Notes under the pieces: generated by a model
Told to the model about the DNA's origin: nothing
Databases searched by the model: none
The model's input: the letters and a program-made list of their open reading frames with translations, nothing else
Shown: in pieces, positions 54,749-64,000 of the stretch
Position numbering within the stretch: position 1 is the stretch's first letter
Layout: every line of letters starts with the position of its first letter
Position numbers and translations under genes: made by a program
NCBI GenBank assembly: GCA_002205965.3
Contig: NADL03000694.1
Span: 1-64,000, forward strand
Length of the DNA: 64,000 nucleotides
From: Kappaphycus alvarezii
Lineage: Eukaryota > Rhodophyta > Florideophyceae > Gigartinales > Solieriaceae
Direction: 5' to 3'

Positions 54749-55826
54749 AGGCGAGGAAGAAGATACTGGAAGCCGTTCACGACATGGCTGGGCATTGGGA
54801 TGTCGCTACGACAAAACAGTTTGTCAAGGATCGGTTTTGGTGGCCGAGGTTGGTCCCTGATGTACGCGAGTTTGTTCGCTCATGTGATGAGTGCCAGAAG
54901 GCCGCTCCTGTGAGTACGTACGTCACGGGGTTGAGGCAGCCGGTCACTGGTTTATTGGAAACCTTTTCCCTAGACTTCACTGAACCTTTCAAGGAAACGG
55001 AAAGAGGCAACCGGTTCTTATTGATCGGAGTAGAACACCTGAGCGGGTGGCCTATAGTAAGGGCGACAACGAATGAAACGTGTGAGGAGGCTATCTCGTT
55101 TGTGAGAGAAGAGATACTAGCGGTGTTTGGGAGTCCGCGGGTGCTAGTGTCAGATAACGGGCCAGCATTTGTGGCCGCAGCGTTTGGAGACTTCCTGAAG
55201 GAGAATGGTGTGGTGTGGAAGCCAGTCAGTGCGTATGCCCCGCAGGCCAACGGTCGCGCTTAGAGAATGGTAGGTACGATGAAGAGGGTGATCGCGAAAG
55301 TCGCTTGGACGACCAAGGTTGAGTGGGACGAGAGGATCGCAGAGATTGTGAGTTTTATCATGCAAGGAAAGGGAGAGGAGGACTGTCTCCTTTTTGGTTG
55401 ATGTTTGGTAAGGAGCCCAGGTTGGTTGCGAGGGATCTTCCAATGTTAAATGTCGGGCCCGGTACGGTGGTGGAAGATTGGAGGGCTGTTGAGCTGGTGG
55501 AGGTGTCAGCTAGTCGAGCAGAGAGGAAGGCTTGAAGATTGCCTGCTGCTGGAGAACAGTTGCAGGGTGAACGCTATAATGTGGGGGACATCGTATTACT
55601 GAGGAAGAAGAAGGAGCGGAAATCGCTGGAGCCGAAGTGGCTAGGGCCGTACGAGGTGAGAGTGGCCAAGCACCCGGCGTACTACCTTAAGTCTCAAGAG
55701 GGCAGGGCCACGCGTGGGAGAATTCATGCGAGGAGCCTCAGGATGTATGTGCCCCGGGATGGGGTTGCTTTGGCAATGGCGGAGGCGGTGGGGCGCACGG
55801 TTGCTGTCGTGAGCACTGAAAAGTAA
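54727..55826 (+). CDS. Integrase with stop at the catalytic glutamate, Ty3 element B
   Basis: Reached by a -1 shift in the G-run at 54722-54726. The zinc domain has HDMAGHWDVATTKQF and CDECQKAAP. The catalytic core has TFSLDFTEPF and VLVSDNGPAFVAA with both Asp residues, then PQANGRA-stop-RMVGTMKRV. A TAG at 55261-55263 stands exactly where element A has the catalytic Glu (NGKAERMVGT). A further -1 shift near 55.35 kb leads to SPFWLMFGKEPRLVARDLPM, an in-frame TGA follows at about 55533, and the C-terminal part VGDIVLLRKKKERKSLEPKW ... IHARSLRMYVP ends at 55826. This integrase cannot be active. Confidence 0.88.
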
Positions 55827-56011
55827 GGTCTAATGTCTCGAGTGTCCAGGACTGGCCAGTCCTGGAGTTTCCCGTTCATTATGTTGTCTGCAAGTTTAAG
55901 TTCCCAGGACCGGCCAGTCCTGGTATTCCGAGTGATTTGTTTTTCTGTTTTGCATTTTCAGGTTATTTTTGGAGATGCTGCGAGGTCGCAGCATGGCGTC
56001 ATTGGGGGTGA

Positions 56012-56233
56012 TATGAGCTCCACGTGTACGCCTGTACACGTGTTCTCGCTCTTGGCTGTATCGCGTTGTTGATAATGGACTGGCGCGGGGTTTGTATTGA
56101 GTGGAAGGGAAGAGAGAAGCGGAGAGAGGCGGCGAATAAACTGAGTGTGTTTTTGTTTTGGTTTTGTTGAGTGATCTACCTATTTTTGCGCAACCGGGCG
56201 CTGGAGAAAGGCGAACAAAAGCAGCCGCTTTCA
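56012..56233 (+). repeat. 3' LTR of Ty3 element B
   Basis: Starts TATGAGC where the 5' LTR has TGTGAGC and ends CTTTCA. A G-rich stretch TTGGGGGTGA (56002-56011) just before it should be the polypurine tract. Confidence 0.95.
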
Positions 56234-56244
56234 GTCACATTCTC

Positions 56245-56428
56245 CTGCCACCTTCCTCTTCATAAAGGGCCTTCTGCCGCGTATCGCGGAGAAGTTCAGC
56301 ACTCCTGTCGGAGTGATCCGCGGGCGTGTGTTGAGCCGCATCAGTTGCACTACCTGGTCGTCAGTTGCGCAAGCTATTTTCTCGCGCATGTCGCTGCACG
56401 TGGACGACGTGGAACATCCTGTTAGCTC
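56245..56428 (+). pseudogene. 3' end of an N2-like non-LTR retrotransposon
   Basis: LPRIAEKFSTPVGVIRGRVL, SRISCTTWSSVAQAIFSRMS and LHVDDVEHPVSS match the last 55 codons of N2 ORF2 (VPRIASKCHSTVGVIRRRIY ... MDDDVHPVRS). Element B sits directly upstream, and its target duplication marks the cut, so B probably inserted into or beside this copy. Confidence 0.85.
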
Positions 56429-56544
56429 TTAGCTAGCAATATAGTCGGATCCTGCAGCGGACACCTGTTATACTAATGCCATACAGTAAAGAAATTGATA
56501 CAAAGCGAAACATCAATCAAATAAAAGGGACGCAACATCGTGGA

Positions 56545-56630
56545 CATGTCCTCATCTGGAGTCGAACTCGGAACTTCCTAACACATAAAGTTTCATATCT
56601 GACACTTTGACATCTCCGCCATCTCGCCAT
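56545..56630 (-). other. tRNA-like (possible SINE head) sequence
   Basis: On the minus strand TGGCGGAGATG (56611-56621) resembles an A box and GAGTTCGACTCC (56558-56569) a B box, about 42 bp apart as in tRNA genes. The acceptor stem does not pair, so it is not an intact tRNA. A tRNA-derived SINE or a decayed tRNA would fit. Confidence 0.3.
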
Positions 56631-56791
56631 TTGACATCATCTCGAGAAAGACGGGCAATTTTCTTGTAGGTGTGCATGCACTCCAGCTCAATCGCAGCTT
56701 CGGAAAGTGATTCACCTTTAGCAACTTTCTTCGCCTTGACAAGAAGTGAATTGACCTCGTTAACACTGCCCTTAAACATGTTAAGTGCTTA

Positions 56792-58319
56792 TTGATGAGT
56801 TCTCGAAGAAATAATAGACAGATTGAGTTTCTTGTTAGAGTTCTTTCTCTAACTTGGTCGGATTCTTTTGACCTGCTTGAAGCGTTCCTAAGCCCTCGGT
56901 CTACCTGGGGACTCTCGAGATACCACAAGAAAGTCGTCGATGTAGTGAAGGATTCTCCGCCCCGATGCCTCTCTCTCTCTCGGGAGACCCCCGGGGAGCC
57001 CATGCAAGGGCACCCACCGGTGATCTCGGCTTCTGATACCGCCATCGTTAAGCAATCTTTGCTCAGGGCAGCATGCGTGGGATTCGCCACAGACTTCCAT
57101 AGCCTGCGCCACTCACTTGGCCGTATCGCTGCGGATGGTCGCACAGGGTGGTCCGAAGGCGTGCCGTCGGCAGATACGATTCGTCGCTTTATTGCGAGGG
57201 ATAGAGACCTAACATATAGACGACAATCGAATAAGGAGGCCGCCAAATTTGGCCGCAGAGAATGAACAGCATATGAAGACCTTCATCGATATTATGGAGG
57301 ACCTGGAGAAAGAGAAAAGCGGTCTCTTGTCCAATCCTAATCGTCTTTGGAATATGGACGAGACCGCAGTTGATGCGACCTTCGGAAAGCATGAGCGCGT
57401 CCTCTGTCCAGCAACTTCGAGGGCAGGTGTGTACTGGTCCGTGAAATCGACCTATGTCTCAGGTCAACACATCACTGCCGTTATTGCTTGCTCCACGTCG
57501 GGGCTAGTGGTACTAACCATCTTTATAATTTCAGCAAAACGAGTTTCCAACAGGTGTTGGGCCCAAGTGTCCGGAAGCTTCCATGCTCCACCAACTGGAG
57601 TCATTGTACGTTACACACAGGAGAACTGGTTCCCATTTTCAAGTGCTGTTATCAAGGTTAGTAAGAACTACTCTATAGAGGGCCCAATTCTGCAAGCACG
57701 TGTGAAGCACATCGATGATTTCGTACGCCGAGTGTTGGGCAAGGAGATGAGCTACCCACTGATTCTCGATGGTCACGCGTCCAGGAAGGACATCGGATGG
57801 AAACTATAGTGCCAGTCGCGCAACTATGTTTCTGTAGTAAATTCGGCAAAAACTTCGTACTTCTTACAACCATGTGACCAAAGTGTCAACCAAACGTTGA
57901 ATAAATCCCTTAGAAACATTTGAGACGAGTTTCTACGACAAGGCAACGTTGACACAACTCGTGTCAACTTTAAATTGGCTCGCGCTATTCACGCCTTTGA
58001 TAATATCACTGCCACACACGTCTCCTCCTCTTTCAGAGTGACGGGGATCTTCCCATTTGACAAAAACTTTTCCAAACAATTCCGCAAGACGTATGAAGTG
58101 CTCGACGCGAAGGCGAAGAAGGAGAAGACTAAATTGGAGGACGCAGGGATTGCGTTCCTCAGAGAGAGCCGCAGATATAAAAAAGCGTGGAACAAGTTTG
58201 GTAAGTCTTTGGCCCTTGCGTTGAGGGAGGAAGTCGCCGCCGGGAGAAATGAAACTAAAGCTGGAGGGCGGAGAGTGCGAGCGCCCTCCGTAAGGCAAAC
58301 ACCCATCAGGAGCTACTAG
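56792..58319 (+). pseudogene. pogo/jerky-like (DDE_1) transposase II
   Basis: Plus strand: an N-terminal part with ISASDTAIVKQSLLRAACVG and SADTIRRFIARDRDLTYRRQ, then after a frame change AAENEQHMKTFIDIMEDLEK and NRLWNMDETAVDATFG with the first catalytic Asp (about 57347-57360). YPLILDGHASRK with the second lies near 57.76 kb. After a stop the sequence continues QPCDQSVNQTLNKSLR, VSSSFRVTGIFPFDKNFSKQ and a Lys/Arg-rich end at 58319. Few stops, so it is a fairly recent loss. It is a different lineage from the pogo-like gene at 16-17 kb. Confidence 0.75.
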
Positions 58320-58829
58320 TTGGCTACTGGAATGGTCTTCACATCTCTTGAGGATGCGATGGAAGTTGGCGAGGGGGATGCGGAATGTGTCCAAAGTTAA
58401 GCTAGAAATTGAAAATTCTGGGTCCAGGATATATTTACAGTAAATTGCGATTGTTTGGCAGCCACTTGGACGATTCAGATGAAAAAGGTCAATCTAAAAC
58501 GCCGTTCAATGACTGTCTCATTGGTTCAAAAAGCACAGAAAAGCACAACTTAGATGCTGTTTAATTTTGATTTTATGATAAGTGTCCAAATATTAGCCTT
58601 CATAGAAGGTAGTAGTAGGGAAATGCGGAATTATTAGGAAACCCAGAAAAGACAAAATGATATAGGAATTTACGAATATATCCTAGAAGGGCTATATGCA
58701 AATATATAATTCACAGTACACATATAATCAACCGCAGCACTGCATACAGTAATGGGGTATTTTCTCAAGAAAATTTACTCAAAATCAAGGAGAATGCGTA
58801 GAATCTCAGTCACTTGCGCCGCTAGCACG

Positions 58830-59880
58830 AAACTGCATCTTCACGGGCAGCGGGATTTCTCTCGATACTTTGCCCACACACGGCGTCGCTTCTCAATCTG
58901 CGTGTGGCCAATATTACACCACCGATTCTGAATCTTGTGGTACATCCTTCAGTCGTCCGCACGCAACGAATTGCACAGCACATGGAAATTTGTCAAACCC
59001 AGACATAAACGAAAAATCATATCATAATTCGCCTCTGACCACCTGTATTTTGAACCAACCTTGGTCCAAATAAAACGCATTCTCCCGAAGTAATTCTCCA
59101 CAATCACTAGGTAACTGGAAATGTGAAGGTTTTCAGCTACTTTAGCTGGAGAAAGAATACCGTTCTTAGGCTTCTTGGTAGGATGAATGCAACGACTAAA
59201 CTACCGCCCTCCTTGATACCATTTGTCTACCAAAACAGCCCATAGATTAGAATACTTCTCAACAAGATGCCCGTTATCCTCCAAATTTCTCTCCTCTTGT
59301 GCTTTTTAAGCATCCCCTTGTGAAACCAGTGCATGCTCTGAAAAAAAGCGAAATCCGACACCGACCCAGGCTCATGACCACTACACCCGATTTCCATTCC
59401 GTTAGGTAAGACTAAAAACTCTACTTTAAATCCGTACTGGCCATGTTTCTTGCTGAAATACTTCTTACCTTCACTTAAGGCATCTGAAGGGCGGTAAGAT
59501 GGATGAATCGTAACGTCCGTTGCGTACCGCGCCATCAAGTAGTTCTGAAACGTGGTTGGGCCTCTAAAAGGCTCTTTATAGTGTCTTACTTTCCGAAAAA
59601 TTCGAAGTATTGTTCGTAGACAGCATCTGAAAATAGTCTAATGAAGTTCTCTATCAGCCTCTCGAATGAGAACGTCTTCATTGGAAACATTTTTGCCAAG
59701 AACTCCCACTGACCCCCATGATTTAGTACTGCAAGTTTTCATAAAAAGCACATCTCTTGGTGAATGTGTGCTCTTACGTCCTCTTCCAGAACGAAATTCG
59801 CGTTTAATGTAGTTTTAGAAGCCTTTCCATATCGAATCAAACTGTAATGGGTCAAAATTTGTCATTTTAACTATTGCTTT
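58830..59880 (-). pseudogene. Decayed DDE_Tnp_4-like transposase II
   Basis: Minus strand, in order: VLNHGGQWEFLAKMFPMKTF, SFERLIENFIRLFSDAVYEQ, RYATDVTIHPSYRPSDALSE with the first catalytic Asp (about 59.52 kb), GKKYFSKKHGQYGFKVEFLV, GHEPGSVSDFAFFQS with the second, and VIVENYFGRMRFIW with the catalytic Glu (about 59.1 kb). KYRWSEANYDMIFRLCLGLT closes the core. Frame changes and stops occur. It is the same superfamily as the copy at 9.7-10.8 kb and better preserved in the DDE region. Confidence 0.75.
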
Positions 59881-60517
59881 ACTTGAACCCTGCTCATAGA
59901 AAGAGTCAAAGATTGGCGATGGGCTGTCTCATTCGCCGTCAGTGCCTTCTCGCATCGGTTGTGAGTCTTCATCTTGCAACTCGTGTTCACGCGCAACGGC
60001 TTGATCGGCAAGGAGGTGAAGGGCTCGGGAGGCTTGGGATGTAGGGAACTGCATGTGTCTGTAGATGGTTGGGAAGTTTGGCACACACAGGCGGTTGGTC
60101 ATTGAAGCCTGTGTGGTGTTGTAGTATGTGGTTGCTTGTAATAGTGCATGAATCTCAATTTGAGAGTTATGCACTTCGCGCCGAAATCTGGATACTGGGG
60201 TTATTTTGTCATTTCGGAAATGAGCTTGCTTTCTCGTAATACTCTTTTAGCACTTGAGGTTTCTGATTCTAGTTTTTACTGTATTCTTTGATATGTCATA
60301 TGGTTCTATTATTAAATATATATATTTTTTCAAAGATTTCAAAGTTGTGGTGTTACTTTACAATTTATGATTTGCCATGCCTCTCATAAAATACCTCTCG
60401 GTTTTCCGTGTTAGTTTAATAATCTATTTAGAGAGACTGCGGATAACTCAGTTTGGATTTTTCATATTTAAAAGGATTTTACAAAGAGAATTTAGTAACG
60501 TTGATAAATATCCAGTG
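59881..60517. other. Stretch without recognisable gene
   Basis: May include the upstream part of the transposase pseudogene (short minus-strand frame 59929-60174). Becomes strongly AT-rich after 60.2 kb. Confidence 0.35.
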
Positions 60518-60997
60518 TTATGCCATCAAAAAAGCTAAATTATGGTTTCGGAGTCCCCTTCGAGTTATTTTCGGATTCTCAAAGCAGTCGTTTTGAAGAT
60601 CTGTCGATAACTGCCTATAAAAGCAGGATAATCTAGTAAAAATCCCTTGAAAACTCAGTAGAGTTGTCTCTGGAAGTATTTCAGTTTGATCAAACAGATT
60701 AACCTTGTCATCACATTGCTTTCTCTTCTCTCTCAGAAACTCAATGTACAACTCCCGCCAAAGAAACGCTGGAATACGAAGATTTAAAGACTGCATTTGA
60801 AACTTGCAGTAAGCATTAAAGTGGAGACTATAGCTTGATGTAAGGAAAGAAAGTTCCTCTGCAATATTGTAGTTACAACTCATTTGATTCTTAAATACTG
60901 GAAGAGCAATTCTAAGGTGAGAACTTTCTTTTATCTGAAACGGTGTTAGATTCATCTTGTGAGAGAATCCAAAACAATTATGTTTTGGAGAGGACAT
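60518..60997 (-). CDS. Unrecognised 159-codon open frame
   Basis: An uninterrupted frame in AT-rich DNA where stops are frequent by chance, so its length is noteworthy: MSSPKHNCFGFSHKMNLTPF ... NLRIPAFLWRELYIEFLREK ... RLSCFYRQLSTDLQND. No family recognised, no signal peptide or membrane segment. It could be a transposon remnant or chance. Confidence 0.25.
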   Translation of the reverse strand: MSSPKHNCFGFSHKMNLTPFQIKESSHLRIALPVFKNQMSCNYNIAEELSFLTSSYSLHFNAYCKFQMQSLNLRIPAFLWRELYIEFLREKRKQCDDKVNLFDQTEILPETTLLSFQGIFTRLSCFYRQLSTDLQNDCFENPKITRRGLRNHNLAFLMA

Positions 60998-63900
60998 GCA
61001 TTGAATATATCAACGGTATTGAGGTGTCCGTATTCTGTGAAGAACGTAATTGGAAGTATTTATTACTGGTATTCGGAAGTTGATAAGCTATATGTTTAAA
61101 AAGGAAGCGTGAACAGTAACTTCATAGTGGAAACTTCGTGAAATCTTTAAAAAATATTTTGAAACGCACTAAAATAATTTAAAAAGGGATTTATTGTCCT
61201 CATTCAATCCAAATCGTGGCTATCATATTAAATGGCTTTACAGAAGACCCAAATGGCCTTTTTCGCGTCAAATATATATTTTACGTTTACCAATTCCAAA
61301 ATATGCGTAACCAACCCACTCACTACCTGAAATAAATCAAAAAATATTTAAACTCGAGATAAAATATTTCTGTATTGAATATCCATTTACATTGCTCATC
61401 CATATAAATGTGATCGCTGTATGTACAAGTATAACTTTATTTGCCACTCTGCTCGAGATTAATGCCAAGGAGACGCCAATTTGTCATTTTTTACTCTCCG
61501 ATCTCTCTAGTGCCCATTGCACCTACATATAATTTCGCATCTTCGGAAATCTATCCATTGCGCCTTTCTTCTCATATATTTTGTATTTCACCCTTTTACA
61601 ATTTAATTTCCGCTAAGCTTTCCAAAATTAACAAGTATAGAGTACAGAGTAAGCATTTCGCCCCTCGTGACATGTCGATGTCAGAACAGCAAATAGAAAA
61701 ATATGAAGATTCCGGTGATCACCAGACCCGAAATGATCAAAAAATAGAAAATTGAGTTTCCCACAATGGTTAGTAAAAATAGCTCTATACAGAATTTCAT
61801 GTTGAATTACAAACTCAGATCAATTCGTATAAAGCGCATAGATATGGAGTGTGTTTCCTACACTCACAAACTTGCACCTCTTCAAAGTTAAGAAATAAGA
61901 AAAACAGCGAGAGACTATGGTGGCAAAAAAATTAAAGCCGTTTGAAGTTCTGATCTTACAAGGGATGAAGCAGAATTACTCCTTGGCGTGTCAACTTAGT
62001 GCTCAGTAATTTCTTGCAACTTTTTGAAGATGAGTGGAATGATGTAATTTTTGAGTATCAAAGAAATTTTCCCGACAATAATAGGATTTGAATTCTACTC
62101 TACCAGTTTTTCTTCGCTGCACACGGAAATTACAACGGTAATCGATATGTTACTTATCAAGTTCTGTGTTCAAATAAAAATCGCCACAGAGCAACGCAGA
62201 AGAATGACAAAGATGTGGGGAAATGAAAGTGGGGTTATTTTTCGGCTGCTAAGCGACATATATATGCAGGATAGTAGTGCAGCTTTTAATAGTAATCGCC
62301 AAAACATCAAAAATTCGATTGAATAACCGCATCAGTTGAACATTCCTAAAAAGCTATTGCAACTCAACCAAGTTATTTTTCCTGTCCTTCTCTCTGCCCA
62401 AGACACTTGCATATAAAATTTATCTGCAAAGAATTAAGTTGGGGCATGAACTTACCCTTAAACAGTCCACTCCTGTGCGGATTTTATCAGAAATGCATAC
62501 AGTCGTTTGCAAAATATAGAATCAAATACGGAATTGCCAACCATTTCCTAAGAAACGGTTTCCATTTTAGCGTACAGAACTCCCCATTCTACTATAATTG
62601 AGTCTTGAGAGCGTCCAGGACCGTTAACTGCAAAACTGATTACGTCCCTTTTCCGTTCCAAAGAGAACACAGTACTGGCAAAATTATAACATTACCACCC
62701 ATTGTAAAACAATTTTTTATAAAGCCGTACCTTGCTTATTCCCAGTATATATTTCATCCATCTATAATAAAATAAACATCTTTAAAGAGTGAATAATTAT
62801 CCAAATATGCTTTTCAGAAAACCTTTACCCGTGAAACCTTTGGAACTTTTACGACTGCCTCTTGTTGTTTTGCAGGTACTTTGTACACTAAGCGGTGACA
62901 GAAAAGCATTTAAGAGATGAGAATGTATGGTATCTCCCGAAAAGAGACGTAAACTTATCACTGAGCCTCCTTTCCACTGCCACGTAAGAAAATCACCAAG
63001 CTCTTCGCTGCGAAAAGACATTGGCGGCAATCCTCGTTCTGTTTTTCTGTTAAAATTTTAGGTTTTTGTTCAATCTCCTGAACACGGTAAGAATTTAAAG
63101 AAAATGTTTGGAAAGAGAAAATAAGGCACGTTTACCAAAGCCTGTCAGTTCAATAAATGATGGATATCATACGCTACTGAATATAAATTGGAAAGGAGAA
63201 ATTTTAGGTTGTTTCAGTGCAGGACGGATTACAAGAAGATCCCTTCGTTTGCTTCCCTAGATATTCATAATTTTCTTCAAGTATCGGTTATTTCAGCTTT
63301 AAGTGATCATATAGAATAGGAATTGTAGGCGTAGCTGAGGAATGAATTAATTTCTTGAGATCTATCGAAGGCCCTAAAATTTGAGGTGCGGTTTACGTTC
63401 ATGGGGTTGCAGGGTTCCTGCAGCGGTAAATTTGTCTTACTCCTCATCATATTGAGTATAAATGGCCAAAATAGGTAGAAAATGTTTCAATACACCGTGC
63501 AGAATATTGTGTGGTGACAGAAATAACTGCCGAGTTGTATACCACCGAGGATATTTGAAGGGAAATGAGACGTTGACCATCCACGTAGGGTACGGCCTGC
63601 ATGATCCGCTTGGTAATACAAGTTGCAAGGGCATGGCTGTACAGTGCACCCGAGTGAGAAATCCCTACAGTCTTTCCAGTACTGTTGTAGCGCACAGTAG
63701 GGGTTTCATTGCAGTGCGTCATATTTTAAATAGAAATTTGTACCCTTGTGCCACTGACCATTATGATCTGGGGCCGGGACCAGTCGGATCCTGGGCGGAC
63801 TTAGCAGATACTTAACTGCAATCCCCGTCTTGGTGTCGGTCAATTAAAAGACAAGCACCTTCTACCTCTCGGAGTATCCGTTGACTTTTACTACTCGCCT

Positions 63901-64000
63901 TTTTCTTTTACGGTTTACTCCTTACGGTTTATCCCTTTCGGCTTCTATCGCGCCGTCGTCGACACTGCGTATCTCCTCTGACCACGGTCCGGAAAGCTCG
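60998..64000. other. AT-rich stretch without firmly recognised gene
   Basis: Short frames (61441-61755, 62051-62326 and 63462-63815, all plus) show no motifs I can name. Base composition turns GC-richer after about 63.75 kb, which may be the edge of another element that continues beyond the window. Confidence 0.35.

Larger units (their letters stand above)
52169..55920. repeat. Six dispersed copies of a 14-bp palindrome in Ty3 element B
   Basis: GGACYGGCCAGTCC occurs at 52169-52182, 52893-52906, 54637-54650, 55849-55862 and 55907-55920, with one variant GGATTGGCCAGTCC at 52845-52858. With Y = T the site is a perfect palindrome. Copies lie in coding parts (zinc-knuckle tail, protease linker, RNase H-integrase join) and in the 3' untranslated part. 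None was noticed in element A. Confidence 0.9.
51194..56233 (+). mobile_element. Ty3/gypsy LTR retrotransposon B
   Basis: Complete insertion: 222-bp LTRs (51194-51415 and 56012-56233) and the 5-bp target duplication GTCAC at 51189-51193 and 56234-56238. The LTRs differ by about six substitutions and no indels, roughly 2.7%, so the insertion is not brand new. Gag, protease, RT/RNase H and integrase are related to element A but the LTRs are unrelated in sequence. It carries a 16-bp duplication in gag, an in-frame stop before protease, a loss of the protease-RT linker and a stop at the integrase glutamate. Confidence 0.96.

Noticed and set aside
56593-57246. Minus-strand open frame of 217 codons
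   Set aside because: It lies antisense to the pogo-like transposase, whose motifs are clear on the plus strand.
61441-63815. Several 90-120 codon frames in the AT-rich right end
   Set aside because: No motifs and no conservation clue; length is within chance for the region, so none was called as a gene.
1-64000. CRISPR arrays, bacterial operons, rRNA genes
   Set aside because: No regularly spaced repeats, ribosome-binding-site-led operons or rRNA-like sequence was seen.

Overview
The window looks like nuclear DNA of a eukaryote with few introns and many transposable elements. Three host-type genes sit together at about 28.4-36.3 kb: a purple acid phosphatase, a GATA-type zinc-finger protein and a divergent Ski2/Mtr4-type helicase. 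Almost everything else is transposon-derived. The mix of intronless genes, Ty3/gypsy, Ty1/copia, non-LTR, Tc1, pogo and DDE_Tnp_4-like elements would suit a red alga (such as a florideophyte) or an oomycete-like protist. I cannot settle the species from the sequence.

Layout. 1-8996: a Ty3/gypsy element with about 1.5-kb LTRs, cut by the left window edge, whose Pol is followed by an unusual internally duplicated module. 9.0-27.3 kb: AT-richer decayed DNA transposons and retroelements. These are a DDE_Tnp_4-like transposase, a transposase joined to a YqaJ-type nuclease, a pogo/Tigger transposase split by a MITE, a Tc1-like element with repeat-bearing ends, a copia element, a second copy of the MITE, and an RT fragment. 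28.4-36.3 kb: host genes. 36.6-50.9 kb: a pile of non-LTR retrotransposons in both orientations. Two are nearly complete (38.0-42.4 kb minus, 46.9-50.9 kb plus) and both probably carry a C-terminal restriction-like endonuclease; around them are truncated and inverted copies. 51.2-56.2 kb: a second Ty3/gypsy element with 222-bp LTRs and a 5-bp target duplication, GTCAC. It carries six copies of a 14-bp palindrome and its integrase glutamate is replaced by a stop. 56.2-60 kb: a non-LTR 3' fragment, a second pogo-like transposase and a second DDE_Tnp_4-like pseudogene. 60-64 kb: AT-rich, nothing firmly recognisable.

Most frame breaks, in both host genes and transposons, go the same way (one base missing). 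Where homologous copies allow comparison they usually sit in homopolymer runs. The two LTRs of the first element also differ mostly by missing single bases in the left copy. Deletion-type sequencing or assembly error is therefore a serious explanation for many apparent pseudogenes. The AT-rich transposon remnants also carry many in-frame stops and look truly decayed.
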